A program made the position numbers and the translations under genes. The notes under the pieces are model-generated. The model had not been told where the DNA came from and made no database searches. It saw only the letters and a program-made list of their open reading frames with translations. This document shows, piece by piece, positions 16,896 to 26,476 of a stretch of 64,000 bases of DNA (position 1 is its first letter; every line of letters starts with the position of its first letter). The DNA is from Parabacteroides acidifaciens (GTDB lineage Bacteria > Bacteroidota > Bacteroidia > Bacteroidales > Tannerellaceae): contig NZ_QREV01000019.1 in assembly GCF_003363715.1 (NCBI RefSeq), positions 1 to 64,000 of the forward strand, in the 5' to 3' direction.

Positions 16896-18683
16896 ATGAA
16901 GAATATCCGCAATTTCTGTATTATTGCTCATATTGACCATGGTAAAAGTACTTTGGCCGACCGTTTGCTTGAGTACACCAAGACAGTAGAAGGCAAAGAC
17001 TTGCAAGCTCAGGTGCTGGATGATATGGACCTGGAGCGTGAACGAGGCATTACGATCAAGAGTCATGCCATCCAGATGAAGTATAACTATAAAGGAGAAG
17101 AATATATCCTGAATCTGATCGATACTCCGGGGCATGTCGACTTTTCGTATGAAGTTTCCCGTTCGATTGCAGCCTGCGAAGGCGCTTTGCTGATTGTCGA
17201 TGCTGCTCAGGGCATTCAGGCACAGACCATTTCCAATTTGTATATGGCAATTGAAAATGATCTGGAGATCATTCCGGTAATGAATAAGATAGACCTGCCG
17301 AGCGCTATGCCGGATGAGGTGGAAGACCAGATTGTCGAACTCTTAGGTTGCCCGCGCGAAGATGTTCTCCGGGCCAGCGGTAAGACAGGAGAGGGTGTTT
17401 ATGACATATTGAATACGATCGTAGAAAAAGTTCCGGCGCCTAAAGGGGATCCGGAAGCGCCTTTGCAGTGTTTGATTTTCGACTCTGTCTTTAATTCGTT
17501 CCGTGGTATTATCGCTTATTTCAAGGTTGTGAACGGTGTGATCCGGAAAGGGGACCATGTCAAGTTTATTGCAACCGGTAAAGAGTATGACGCCGATGAG
17601 GTGGGTGTATTGAAGTTGACAATGTCTCCCCGCGATGAGATTCGCACAGGGGATGTGGGATATATCATATCCGGTATCAAGACTTCCCGTGAAGTGCGTG
17701 TGGGAGATACGATTACCCATGTCGCCCGTCCTGCCAAAGAAGCGATTTCCGGATTTGAGGAAGTGAAGCCGATGGTGTTTGCCGGAGTCTATCCGATCGA
17801 TAGTGAAGATTTCGAGAACTTGCGCGCTTCTTTGGAGAAGCTCCAGTTGAACGATGCCTCGTTGACTTTCCAGCCGGAAAGTTCAGCAGCATTGGGCTTT
17901 GGTTTCCGTTGCGGTTTCTTAGGATTGTTGCATATGGAGATTGTACAGGAGCGTCTGGATCGTGAGTTCAATATGGATGTGATCACGACTGTACCGAATG
18001 TGTCTTATAAGGTTTACGATAAGAAGGGCGTTTGTACGGAAGTGCATAATCCGAGCGGTTTGCCCGATCCTACGCTGATCGATCATATCGACGAACCGTA
18101 TATCCGCGCGTCTGTCATTACCAATACCACTTTTATCGGTCCTATCATGACACTTTGTCTGGGTAAACGCGGTATATTGCTCAAGCAGGAATATATTTCC
18201 GGTGACCGTGTGGAGATCCATTACGATATGCCGTTGGGTGAGATTGTAATCGATTTTTATGATAAGCTGAAGAGTATTTCCAAAGGATATGCATCGTTTG
18301 ATTATCATATCCATGACTTCCGTCCCAGTAAGCTGGTCAAGCTTGATATCCTGCTGAACGGCGAACCGGTGGATGCACTTTCCACGTTAACCCATGTGGA
18401 CAACAGCGTTACGTTCGGCCGCCGTATGTGTGAAAAACTGAAAGAACTGATTCCACGACAGCAGTTCGATATTGCTATCCAGGCCGCTATCGGTGCTAAG
18501 ATTATCGCCCGCGAAACCATCAAGGCGGTCCGGAAAGATGTGACGGCCAAATGTTATGGAGGTGATATTTCCCGTAAGCGAAAGTTGCTGGAAAAACAGA
18601 AAGAAGGAAAGAAACGAATGAAGCAAATCGGTACGGTCGAGGTCCCGCAGAAAGCATTCCTCGCTGTATTGAAATTGGATTAA
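16896..18683 (+). CDS. lepA: Elongation factor 4 (LepA), ribosome back-translocase GTPase
   Basis: A 595-aa translational GTPase acting on the ribosome under stress and during initiation. The order is: G domain with G1 AHIDHGKST, switch I/G2 [10 protein letters not shown]3 DTPGHVDF and G4 NKIDLP; domain II; two EF-G-like domains; and the diagnostic LepA C-terminal domain ending in [20 protein letters not shown]. The length matches the family norm (about 600 aa). It is monocistronic, with its own -7 element and a strong terminator. Confidence 0.98.
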   Translation: MKNIRNFCIIAHIDHGKSTLADRLLEYTKTVEGKDLQAQVLDDMDLERERGITIKSHAIQMKYNYKGEEYILNLIDTPGHVDFSYEVSRSIAACEGALLIVDAAQGIQAQTISNLYMAIENDLEIIPVMNKIDLPSAMPDEVEDQIVELLGCPREDVLRASGKTGEGVYDILNTIVEKVPAPKGDPEAPLQCLIFDSVFNSFRGIIAYFKVVNGVIRKGDHVKFIATGKEYDADEVGVLKLTMSPRDEIRTGDVGYIISGIKTSREVRVGDTITHVARPAKEAISGFEEVKPMVFAGVYPIDSEDFENLRASLEKLQLNDASLTFQPESSAALGFGFRCGFLGLLHMEIVQERLDREFNMDVITTVPNVSYKVYDKKGVCTEVHNPSGLPDPTLIDHIDEPYIRASVITNTTFIGPIMTLCLGKRGILLKQEYISGDRVEIHYDMPLGEIVIDFYDKLKSISKGYASFDYHIHDFRPSKLVKLDILLNGEPVDALSTLTHVDNSVTFGRRMCEKLKELIPRQQFDIAIQAAIGAKIIARETIKAVRKDVTAKCYGGDISRKRKLLEKQKEGKKRMKQIGTVEVPQKAFLAVLKLD

Positions 18684-18690
18684 AAATAGA

Positions 18691-18722
18691 AAGGGATGAA
18701 TCTTGGATTCATCCCTTTTTTT
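18691..18722 (+). terminator. Strong intrinsic terminator of lepA
   Basis: An 11-bp perfect stem (aagggatgaat with attcatccctt) around a 5-nt loop, followed by a T run to 18722, starting 7 nt after the lepA stop. Confidence 0.93.
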
Positions 18723-18986
18723 ACAATAACCCCCTGTTTTTCTATTTCACCTCAAAAAATGTACGATTTTAATTTGACTTTTCGCTACCGGAATTGCGCT
18801 TTTCGTGACAAACAATCCGGTGGCCTGCGCAGTCCGTCCCAAAAACATGACATTTGTCAAACCGGAACAGAGCCTTCCCCGCATTCTGATAAAGCTTAAC
18901 TCCCGGAGAATCGAATATTTGAAACAACAAAGGGAAGGATATGGAAATATGGAAAGGAGCAGAAGGTGATTTCGGAAAGAGTCGGC

Positions 18987-19136
18987 ACCTCATTTCCATG
19001 AAGTCGGACTTCATCGTGCTGACCCGGAACTTCGTTGCTCTGAAGTCAGACTTCATGGGTAACGAAGATAAACTTCAGAGCGATGAACCGAGACTTCAGG
19101 GAAATTTTCTGCGCACCTCGCAAAAACAGACTGGAA
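18987..19136. repeat. Degenerate tandem array A, 21-22 bp period, core word ACTTC
   Basis: ACTTC (or ACCTC at the ends) recurs at 18987, 19008, 19029, 19050, 19072, 19093 and 19115, giving spacings of 21, 21, 21, 22, 21 and 22 bp. Between the words, TGAA/GAAG recurs, so two units form near-perfect palindromes (ATGAAGTC-G-GACTTCAT at 18998-19014; TGAAGTC-A-GACTTCA at 19041-19055). It lies in the 577-bp gap between the lepA terminator and the convergent cvfB-like gene; I see no credible gene there (18723-19260). It shares period and layout with the arrays near 37.8 kb and 55.1 kb. Confidence 0.75.
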
Positions 19137-19260
19137 ACTGACCTGTTTTTTACATCGGGCGCAAGCTTCGGTAAGGAACTTCATGGATGTCCTGCGAGAG
19201 GTTTTCAAGATGTTTTTTACAATAAGTACCCGTTAGATATGTGTTTAAGACGCTATGGGG

Positions 19261-20100
19261 TTAGCCTTTGTTTGTTAACCGGATTCCTTCCGGTTCAAGA
19301 AGAATTAATTTTTGTTTGTAAAGGGCCCCGATAGCCTGTTTGAATGCTTTCTTGCTGCAACGGAATAAAGAGTAAATAAGTTCCGGCTCGCTTTTATCAT
19401 GTACGGCAATATATCCGCCTTGCGCTTTCAGTGATTCCAGGATTGTTTTGGCAATGCCGTCCACTTTCTGATATCCTAATGGAGTCAGACTGACATCTAT
19501 CTTTTCGTCTTCCCGTACTTCTTTGATATACCCTTTGAGGTGTTCTCCTTTTTCAAGCCGTTGGAAAACTTCACTGTGGTAAACCAGTCCCCAATGTGTA
19601 TTATTGATGATGACTTTATATCCTATTTCTGTCTCTTCCGCCACCAACAGGTCTACTTCCTGGTTCGGAGTGTAGTCAGGTATGACGTTATCCAGGTATT
19701 TGTCGATTCTTGCGGAAGCGACGATGCGTCCGGTCACATGGTCCAGGTGTACATAAACCAAATACCATTTCCCTTCGCGCATCGGCATTTTTTGTTCTTT
19801 AAAAGGAACCAGCAGGTCTTTCATCAATCCCCACTCCAGAAATGCGCCGGTATTATTGACAGACTTGACCTCCATGAACTGAAATTCTCCCACTTGCGCA
19901 AGCGGCTTAGCCGTTGTAGCAATCAGTCTTCCTTCATTATCATGGTAAATAAAAACTTCGACCTCATCTCCCGGCTTCACATTCTTAGGTACATAACGAG
20001 CCGGCAAAAGGATTTCCAAATCGTTCCCACCGTCCAGGTAAACCCCGAAATCCAAGTCCTTTACAATCTTAAGCGTATTATATTTTCCGATTTCTATCAT
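19261..20100 (-). CDS. cvfB: S1 RNA-binding protein, CvfB/YitL family
   Basis: A 279-aa cytoplasmic protein with tandem S1-like OB folds, then a C-terminal winged-helix-like domain. The start IGKYNTLKIVKDLDFGVYLDGG is the first S1 domain, the second is near FLEWGLMKDLLVPFKEQ, and a third is near KGYIKEVREDEKIDVSL. The tail (YSLFRCSKKAFKQAIGALYK) is the family's winged helix. CvfB proteins bind RNA and affect virulence or gene expression in Gram-positives; the role in Bacteroidales is undefined. It is monocistronic and divergent from the polysaccharide locus. Confidence 0.88.
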   Translation of the reverse strand: MIEIGKYNTLKIVKDLDFGVYLDGGNDLEILLPARYVPKNVKPGDEVEVFIYHDNEGRLIATTAKPLAQVGEFQFMEVKSVNNTGAFLEWGLMKDLLVPFKEQKMPMREGKWYLVYVHLDHVTGRIVASARIDKYLDNVIPDYTPNQEVDLLVAEETEIGYKVIINNTHWGLVYHSEVFQRLEKGEHLKGYIKEVREDEKIDVSLTPLGYQKVDGIAKTILESLKAQGGYIAVHDKSEPELIYSLFRCSKKAFKQAIGALYKQKLILLEPEGIRLTNKG

Positions 20101-20251
20101 CTTTCAATTTCTTTTGGGGCAAAAGTACGGGAAAATGGCTTAATATCCTATATTTTTTACTCTCTAAGCAGCAATATATCAAAATTTGCATCGTTATAGA
20201 AGTAACAGTTTTTATAAGGAGTTTTTAAGTAGAAGGTTCTTTAGAAAATTG

Positions 20252-20259
20252 TATCTTTG
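20252..20259 (+). promoter_or_regulatory. Polysaccharide locus promoter -7 element
   Basis: TATCTTTG matches TAnnTTTG, 32 bp before the wza ATG at 20291. A -33 TTTG is not obvious at the expected place. No flanking inverted repeats or UpxY-type gene point to invertible-promoter phase variation here. Confidence 0.65.
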
Positions 20260-20290
20260 CAGTTCTAATTTAGAAATACTAATTAATAGC

Positions 20291-21106
20291 ATGAGATTGA
20301 AATATTATTTGTTTGCCCTTTTTTGTGGATTGATGTGTGCGTGTTCGGCGCCAAAAGATGTGATTTATTTTCAGGGTATAGATGATTTGACACCTGAGCA
20401 ATTGGCAAAAATGAGTCAATCGTACACGACTAAAATAACGAATGATGATCTTTTATCGATTAATGTGACAGCATGGGATCCTGCAGCAGTTACACCCTTT
20501 AATCCTCCGGTATATGCATATTCGGCCACTCCGCAAGGGGAACAACCAATCATCGCATCTCAAAACTTATATACATATTTGGTAGACCAGGATGGAAATA
20601 TAAATTTCCCGGTTTTGGGCAAGATACATGCCGCAGGTCTGACGAGGCAGGAATTGGCAAATAAGATGGAAGAAATGATTTCCAAATATGTGGAGAACCC
20701 GTTGGTAAATGTGCAGTTGCTTAACTTTAAGATTACACTGATGGGAGATGTGTCGCGTCCGGGTGCATATACGATAAAGAATGACAGAATATCAATATTG
20801 GAAGCTATAGGATTGGGAGGTGATTTGCAATTGACCGCCAACCGGAAAAATATTTTGGTGATTCGTGACAATAATGGTATAAAAGAAAGCCATCGCTTGG
20901 ATTTAACTGATCCTGCCATATTTGCCTCTCCTTATTTTTATTTGCAACAGAATGATATTGTTTACGCTGAACCGATAAAGAATAAACAGCGTTCACGGAC
21001 CAGTGCGGACCGTTCTTTTACGATGTCGTTGCTGACTTCTGTGATAAGCTCAGTTTCAATTATAACGAGTATGGTCATTACAATTGTTAATTTAAAAAGA
21101 AAGTAA
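20291..21106 (+). CDS. wza: Polysaccharide export lipoprotein, Wza family
   Basis: A 271-aa outer-membrane polysaccharide translocon component. The signal peptide MRLKYYLFALFCGLMCACS has its lipobox Cys near residue 18. A polysaccharide export (PES) domain follows (YTTKITNDDLLSINVTAWDP ... YLVDQDGNINFPVLGKIHA), then a SLBB domain (ITLMGDVSRPGAYTI). A C-terminal hydrophobic segment (about 245-265) plus basic tail is usual in Bacteroidetes homologues. The frame could extend upstream to 20186, but that crosses the promoter and lacks a signal peptide, so 20291 is chosen. First gene of the locus, 6 bp before wzz. Confidence 0.93.
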   Translation: MRLKYYLFALFCGLMCACSAPKDVIYFQGIDDLTPEQLAKMSQSYTTKITNDDLLSINVTAWDPAAVTPFNPPVYAYSATPQGEQPIIASQNLYTYLVDQDGNINFPVLGKIHAAGLTRQELANKMEEMISKYVENPLVNVQLLNFKITLMGDVSRPGAYTIKNDRISILEAIGLGGDLQLTANRKNILVIRDNNGIKESHRLDLTDPAIFASPYFYLQQNDIVYAEPIKNKQRSRTSADRSFTMSLLTSVISSVSIITSMVITIVNLKRK

Positions 21107-21112
21107 TTATAT

Positions 21113-22714
21113 ATGGAATCTATTCAGCAAGATAATGAGACAATTAATCTGAAAAAGATTATCATTTATTATTTCCGTCATTGGCGATGTTTTGTAGTGG
21201 CAGGTATTATTTCGTTAATTCCAGCTTTATTATATTTGATTTTGGTTCCCCGTACCTATGAGATGATGACAAAGATTTTGTTGTTGGAAGATAAGGGTAC
21301 TTCAAGTTCGGGGTTGAATATCGGTGATGCTTCGGGATTGATGAAGACATTCGGCTTAGGTGGCATTAGCGGCGGTAGCTTTAATATGGATGACGAAATG
21401 GCAAAGCTGATGTCTACGACTACTTTGCAGGATGTTGTTTTGAAGTTAGGTCTGAATGTCGCTTACTATAAGCCTAATGCCTATAAATATAAAATGTATG
21501 AAGATACTCCTTTATTATTGTCTGCTGATTCATTGACACAGAAGAATCTGGAATCTCCCATAACATTTAATGTCGATATAGATAAGACAGGAAAGGTTAA
21601 AGTCGTAGCCAAGAATGAGGACGGCAAGAAACATTTTGAATTTAACTCTTTACCGGCCGAAATAAAGATGGAAGAAGGTTCTTTCCTTTTATCGTTTCGG
21701 GAAGACGAGATAAAGCCTTTATCTTTGAAACTTGAAATTTCCCCGTCTATATGGGTTGCACAGGATTTGTCCGAGTCATTGCTGTTTGATGAATTTGCGA
21801 AGAATGCGAATGTGGTGGAGATTTCATGTACCGATTACGAAAAGAAGAGAGGGCTGGATCTGCTACGGACATTAGTGGATGTTTATAATTCGCAAGAAGA
21901 CTCCATTAAAAAAGCGGAAGGTGGGAAAAGTGTCCGGTTTCTGGATGAACGTTTAAATGCTGTTGTTGCCGATCTGACGGATATTGAAGTAAACATTGAA
22001 CGTTACAAACTCAAGAATAAGATGACGGATATTGAATATGACGTTCAGTTCTATGCTGATCAGATGAAAGAGCTGCAAATGAAGATCATAGAGTTGGAGG
22101 CTCAAACCCGTTTGGTGGATTTGTTGGATGCTTATGTGAAAGATCCTCAGAATAAATATAATCTGGTCCCTATTCTGTTGGCTTCCGGTGAGGGTGAGAA
22201 TTCTTCTAAATCTGTTTCATCTTATAATGAAGCATTGTTGGAGCGTTTAAGACTCATGCAAAGTACGAAAGGTGATAATCCTCTGATAGGACAAATGAAT
22301 AAGCAGGTGGATCAATTACGTGAAAGCGTTTTCCTGTCTATCGATAATGCTAAAAAAAGTTTGAACCTGACTCTGGATGATTTGAAAGGAAAAGAGAAAA
22401 TCATCATGGATAAGATGGGAGTCGTTCCGACATTGGAGAGGGAATATGTCGACTTTCGCCGTCAACAGGAAATATACCAGGCTCTTTATCTGATCCTTTT
22501 GCAGAAGCGGGAAGATTTTATGCTCTCTATTGGAGAGAGTAAGGACCGGGCGCGTATTGTTGAGGCCGCATATGTCAAGAAGAAATCGATTGCCCCCAGA
22601 AAATTATATGCTCTTATCGGCATGATCATTTTTACAATGGTTGTTCCTGTTGCATTCCTGTTTGGAAAAGAGCAATTTGTGGCATTAAAGAAGGAATATA
22701 AAGAAACGAAGTAA
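21113..22714 (+). CDS. wzz: Polysaccharide chain-length determinant (Wzz/GNVR domain), no kinase domain
   Basis: A 533-aa inner-membrane co-polymerase. An N-terminal membrane helix (about 22-42) is followed by a long periplasmic region with a Wzz domain, extended coiled coils (about 270-420; LTDIEVNIERYKLKNKM) and a GNVR-type segment (PTLEREYVDFRRQQEIYQAL), then a second membrane helix (about 500-520). It ends shortly after, so the bacterial tyrosine-kinase domain of Wzc-type proteins is absent and no separate kinase gene follows. With wza it sets chain length and exports the polymer. Confidence 0.9.
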   Translation: MESIQQDNETINLKKIIIYYFRHWRCFVVAGIISLIPALLYLILVPRTYEMMTKILLLEDKGTSSSGLNIGDASGLMKTFGLGGISGGSFNMDDEMAKLMSTTTLQDVVLKLGLNVAYYKPNAYKYKMYEDTPLLLSADSLTQKNLESPITFNVDIDKTGKVKVVAKNEDGKKHFEFNSLPAEIKMEEGSFLLSFREDEIKPLSLKLEISPSIWVAQDLSESLLFDEFAKNANVVEISCTDYEKKRGLDLLRTLVDVYNSQEDSIKKAEGGKSVRFLDERLNAVVADLTDIEVNIERYKLKNKMTDIEYDVQFYADQMKELQMKIIELEAQTRLVDLLDAYVKDPQNKYNLVPILLASGEGENSSKSVSSYNEALLERLRLMQSTKGDNPLIGQMNKQVDQLRESVFLSIDNAKKSLNLTLDDLKGKEKIIMDKMGVVPTLEREYVDFRRQQEIYQALYLILLQKREDFMLSIGESKDRARIVEAAYVKKKSIAPRKLYALIGMIIFTMVVPVAFLFGKEQFVALKKEYKETK

Positions 22715-22717
22715 GAT

Positions 22718-23695
22718 ATGCAAAAAGTATTGGTTACAGGTGCTGATGGTTTTATCGGTTCCCATTTGACTGAGATGTTATTGGAACAGGGTTATAAAGT
22801 CAAAGCGCTTTCATATTACAATTCTTTTAATGATTGGGGATGGTTGAATGATGTCAAACATCCTGATTTGGAGGTGGTGACAGGCGATGTGCGTGATCCG
22901 CATTTCTGCAAGCATATAACCCAGGATGTCGAGATTATTTTCCATTTGGCGGCATTGATTGCAATTCCCTATTCTTATGTTGCGCCGGATAGCTATGTGG
23001 ACACGAATATAAAAGGAACTTTGAACATTTGCCAGGCTGCAAAAGAAAACGGAGTGAAAAGAGTACTCGTAACCTCTACTTCGGAAGTGTATGGTACAGC
23101 CCGTTATGTCCCGATTGACGAAAGCCATCCCAAGCAACCGCAGTCTCCTTATTCTGCAACGAAGATCGGAGCGGATGCGATTGCGATGAGTTTCTATAAT
23201 GCTTTCGCTTTGCCGGTTGTGTTAGTCAGACCGTTCAATACATACGGTCCCCGCCAATCGGCCCGGGCTATTATCCCGACCATTATAACGCAAATTGCGA
23301 ATGGAAAGAAAGAAATAAAGCTGGGAGATTTGACTCCGACCCGCGATTTTAATTTCGTGAAGGATACTTGTAAAGGGTTTATCGAATTGTCTAAATGTGA
23401 CGCCGCAATAGGACAAGAGGTCAATATCTGCAGCAACAATGAAATTTCGATGCGTGATACTTTGAATTTAATAGCCCGTCTGATGAATTCGGACGTTAAG
23501 TTCATAGAGGATCAGGCCCGTATCCGTCCTAAAAACTCAGAAGTTTTCCGTTTATGGGGAGATAATGCGAAGATAAAATCTTTAACGGGATATGAGCCTT
23601 CTTATCCTTTGGAAGAAGGCCTGAAAGAGACAATAAACTGGTTTTTAGATAAAGATAATTTGAGAAAATATAAAGCTGATATATACAATGTATAA
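22718..23695 (+). CDS. legB: GDP-GlcNAc 4,6-dehydratase LegB
   Basis: A 325-aa extended short-chain dehydrogenase and the first dedicated step of legionaminic acid synthesis. Visible are the Rossmann motif VTGADGFIGSHLTE and the catalytic Tyr/Lys in YSATKIGADAIA, with STSEVYGTARYVPIDE before it. The N-terminal string ALSYYNSFNDWGWL is typical of LegB rather than of GDP-mannose or dTDP-glucose dehydratases. It starts 3 bp after wzz and overlaps legC by 8 bp. The following genes complete the pathway, which is the main support for the specific assignment. Confidence 0.9.
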   Translation: MQKVLVTGADGFIGSHLTEMLLEQGYKVKALSYYNSFNDWGWLNDVKHPDLEVVTGDVRDPHFCKHITQDVEIIFHLAALIAIPYSYVAPDSYVDTNIKGTLNICQAAKENGVKRVLVTSTSEVYGTARYVPIDESHPKQPQSPYSATKIGADAIAMSFYNAFALPVVLVRPFNTYGPRQSARAIIPTIITQIANGKKEIKLGDLTPTRDFNFVKDTCKGFIELSKCDAAIGQEVNICSNNEISMRDTLNLIARLMNSDVKFIEDQARIRPKNSEVFRLWGDNAKIKSLTGYEPSYPLEEGLKETINWFLDKDNLRKYKADIYNV

Positions 23696-24827
23696 GCCTG
23701 TAGTTGATTTTATACATGGACTATATCATTCGGATGACTTCATTCCTCTTCATGCCCCTTGTTTTATCGGCAATGAAAAGAAATATCTGAATGAGTGCAT
23801 CGATACGACATTTGTCTCGAGTGTCGGTAAGTTTGTGGATCGGTTTGAGGAGATGGTAGCTGAATATACAGGGGCGGCCAAGGCGGTTGTCTGTGTAAAC
23901 GGAACGAACGCTCTTCATATGGCTTTGTTATTGGCGGGGGTAGAGCGTGAAGATGAGGTTATATCCCAGGCTTTGACATTTATTGCTACCGCAAATGCAA
24001 TCAGTTATATAGGTGCTCATCCTGTTTTTATTGATGTAGACCGGGAAACGATGGGCTTATCTCCCGATAGTTTGAGGAAATGGCTTTCAACGTCTGCAGA
24101 AATAAAAGACGGGGTTTGTTATAATAAAGAGACAGGGCGGAGAATAAAAGCTTGTGTCCCGATGCACACGTTCGGGCATCCTGTCAGATTGGCGGAACTT
24201 GTACAAATATGTGAGCAATATCATATCGAGTTAATAGAAGATGCCGCTGAAAGTGTAGGCAGTTTGTATAAGGGCAGGCATACAGGTACTTTTGCAAAAA
24301 TCAGTGCTTTAAGCTTTAACGGCAATAAAACGATTACGACCGGTGGAGGTGGTATGTTGTTGTTCCGGGATGCCGAATTGGGCGCTTATGCAAAACACTT
24401 GACGACGCAGGCAAAGGTGCCCCATCGTTGGGAATTTATGCATGACCATATAGGTTATAATTATCGTATGCCTAATATCAATGCGGCTTTAGGTTGCGCG
24501 CAGATGGAAAATCTGGATCGTTTTGTCGCTAATAAACGTGAGACTGCTGAAAAATATAAGCTGTTTTTCAAGGATATGCCGATTGAGTTTTTTCCCGAAC
24601 CGGAAGATTGCCGTTCCAATTATTGGTTAAATGCGGTTTTATTGCCGGATAAGTCGGTGCGTGATGAATTTCTGACCTATACAAATGATCATGGAGTTAT
24701 GACACGGCCGGTTTGGGGATTGATGAATAAACAACCGATGTTTGCAGGTTGCCAGACGGACGATCTGACAAATACTTACTGGTTTGAAGAACGTGTTGTA
24801 AATATTCCAAGCAGCGTTCGGTTATGA
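23688..24827 (+). CDS. legC: LegC aminotransferase (PLP-dependent, DegT family)
   Basis: A 379-aa PLP enzyme that aminates the 4-keto sugar made by LegB. The DegT/DnrJ/EryC1 fold is clear: VCVNGTNALHMALLLAGVE, EDAAESVGSLYKG, and the Schiff-base Lys in LSFNGNKTITTGGGGM. FNGNK is characteristic of LegC-type enzymes, whereas many sugar aminotransferases have SFHPxK. It overlaps legB by 8 bp and legH by 4 bp (ATGA), so expression is coupled. Confidence 0.92.
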   Translation: MYKPVVDFIHGLYHSDDFIPLHAPCFIGNEKKYLNECIDTTFVSSVGKFVDRFEEMVAEYTGAAKAVVCVNGTNALHMALLLAGVEREDEVISQALTFIATANAISYIGAHPVFIDVDRETMGLSPDSLRKWLSTSAEIKDGVCYNKETGRRIKACVPMHTFGHPVRLAELVQICEQYHIELIEDAAESVGSLYKGRHTGTFAKISALSFNGNKTITTGGGGMLLFRDAELGAYAKHLTTQAKVPHRWEFMHDHIGYNYRMPNINAALGCAQMENLDRFVANKRETAEKYKLFFKDMPIEFFPEPEDCRSNYWLNAVLLPDKSVRDEFLTYTNDHGVMTRPVWGLMNKQPMFAGCQTDDLTNTYWFEERVVNIPSSVRL

Positions 24828-25465
24828 GTGATCCCGGTAATATAGTATTGGTCGGTGGCGGCGGACATTGTAAGTCGGTGATAGAAGCAGCCGAAAGTGC
24901 CGGTTATACGATACTCGGCATACTTGATATGCCGGAATTTGTCGGTACTACTGTTTTGGGATATCCGGTTGTCGGAACAGACGACAATTTGGCTGAATAT
25001 GTAGACAAGGCCCTGTTCCTGGTGACGGTAGGGCATATAAAGGATGCAAGTCTGCGAATCAGACTGCATGAGCGCATTCAATCGGTTGGTGGTCGTTTGG
25101 CTACGGTTGTGGCTTCTACAGCCCGTGTTTCCCGTCATGCGTCCATTGGCGAAGGGAGTGTGGTATTACACCATGCAATGGTTAATGCAGACGCCCATGT
25201 CGGGAAAGGTTGCATAATTAATACATTTGCCAATATTGAGCATGATGCTGTTATTGGAGATTTCTGCCATATTTCGACCGGAGCCATGGTGAATGGCAAT
25301 TGTACGGTTGGCCAGGGTGTCTTTTTAGGAAGTCAGTCTGTGATGGTGAACGGTGTCGGTATTATGGAATCTTGTGTGATTGCCGCCGGTAGTGTTGTGC
25401 GTAAAAATATAGTGAAAAAAGGCGTTTATTCCGGTAATCCGGCTTTATTAAAGATAAAATTGTAA
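24824..25465 (+). CDS. legH: LegH-type sugar O/N-acetyltransferase (NeuD/PglD fold)
   Basis: A 213-aa acetyltransferase with an N-terminal Rossmann-like sugar-binding domain (VLVGGGGHCKSVIEAAESAG) and a left-handed beta-helix of hexapeptide repeats (about 95-205). The catalytic His is the one in NTFANIEHDAVIGD, matching PglD/NeuD. In this operon it is expected to N-acetylate the 4-amino group, giving GDP-2,4-diacetamido-2,4,6-trideoxyglucose. NeuD-like sialic O-acetylation is the alternative, but LegB/LegC context favours LegH. It starts with an ATGA overlap. Confidence 0.85.
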   Translation: MSDPGNIVLVGGGGHCKSVIEAAESAGYTILGILDMPEFVGTTVLGYPVVGTDDNLAEYVDKALFLVTVGHIKDASLRIRLHERIQSVGGRLATVVASTARVSRHASIGEGSVVLHHAMVNADAHVGKGCIINTFANIEHDAVIGDFCHISTGAMVNGNCTVGQGVFLGSQSVMVNGVGIMESCVIAAGSVVRKNIVKKGVYSGNPALLKIKL

Positions 25466-25468
25466 GAT

Positions 25469-26476
25469 ATGAAGCATACTCTTGTTATAGCAGAAGCAGG
25501 TGTAAATCATAACGGCTCGCTTGAAATGGCGAAACAGTTGATTGATGTGGCGGCAGAGGCAGGAGTGGATTATGTTAAGTTTCAAACCTTTAAAGCTGAG
25601 TCACTGGTTTCAAAGAGCGCTGTCAAAGCTGAGTATCAACAAAGAAACCTGCATGATGGCAACAATTCCCAATACCAGATGCTGAAGCAACTGGAACTTA
25701 CCCGGGAACAGCATTTGATCTTGACAGACTATTGTACAAAGAAAGGAGTGAAGTTTTTCTCTACTGCTTTTGATTTGGAAAGTATCGATTTTCTTGCAGA
25801 ACTTCATTTGGGATTGTGGAAAATTCCTTCGGGAGAAATTACTAACTATCCTTATTTAAGGAAGATTGCCCGAATAGGAGAACCTGTAATCCTGTCTTCT
25901 GGAATGAGCGGATACCGGGAAATAGAAGAAGCGTTGGCTGTCCTGGTGGAAAATGGTGTCCGGCATGACGATATAATAGTGTTACATTGCAATACAGAAT
26001 ATCCGACTCCTATGGAAGATGTGAATTTGCGGGCTATGCAGTCTATAGCCGCGAGATTTCATGTCAAAGTCGGATATTCCGATCATACAAGAGGTATAGA
26101 GGTACCTGTCGCAGCTGTCGCATTAGGGGCTTCTGTCATAGAAAAACATTTTACTTTGGACCGGAACTTAGAGGGACCGGATCATAAAGCCTCTTTGGAG
26201 CCGGATGAACTGAAGAGAATGGTTTCATCGATTCGGAATATAGAAAAAGCTTTAGGGGATGCTGAAAAACGGGTAAGCCCTTCGGAAGCTAAAAATATAG
26301 AAGTTGCCCGGAAAAGCATTGTTGCTGCCTCCAAAATAGAGAAAGGTGAGATTTTTACAGAACAGAATCTGACTGTAAAACGTCCGGGAAACGGCATTTC
26401 TCCCATGAAATGGTTGGATGTGTTAGGGAAAGCGGCGACAAGAATATATGAACCGGATGATCTGATAGAATTATGA
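25469..26476 (+). CDS. legI: N,N'-diacetyllegionaminate synthase LegI (NeuB family)
   Basis: A 335-aa enzyme condensing the freed 2,4-diacetamido mannose analogue with phosphoenolpyruvate. The NeuB TIM barrel begins VIAEAGVNHNGSLEMAKQLI and continues VDYVKFQTF, IPSGEITNYPYL and VGYSDHTRGIEVPVAAVALG with EKHFTLDR. The C-terminal SAF/antifreeze-like domain (about 275-335; ARKSIVAASKIEKGEIFTEQ) is present. It sits 3 bp after legH and overlaps legG by 4 bp. Neu5Ac synthase is excluded mainly by operon context. Confidence 0.92.
   Translation: MKHTLVIAEAGVNHNGSLEMAKQLIDVAAEAGVDYVKFQTFKAESLVSKSAVKAEYQQRNLHDGNNSQYQMLKQLELTREQHLILTDYCTKKGVKFFSTAFDLESIDFLAELHLGLWKIPSGEITNYPYLRKIARIGEPVILSSGMSGYREIEEALAVLVENGVRHDDIIVLHCNTEYPTPMEDVNLRAMQSIAARFHVKVGYSDHTRGIEVPVAAVALGASVIEKHFTLDRNLEGPDHKASLEPDELKRMVSSIRNIEKALGDAEKRVSPSEAKNIEVARKSIVAASKIEKGEIFTEQNLTVKRPGNGISPMKWLDVLGKAATRIYEPDDLIEL

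Noticed and set aside
18987-19136. Possible CRISPR array (also considered for 37762-37849 and 54996-55158)
   Set aside because: The period is only 21-22 bp, units are degenerate with no conserved repeat separated by unique spacers, and no cas genes are present.
18696-19260. Short ORFs in the lepA-cvfB gap
   Set aside because: They run through the terminator and the repeat array and show no protein-like composition.
20100-20290. Phase-variable invertible promoter before the glycan locus
   Set aside because: No flanking inverted repeats of useful length were seen and no UpxY/UpxZ genes are present.
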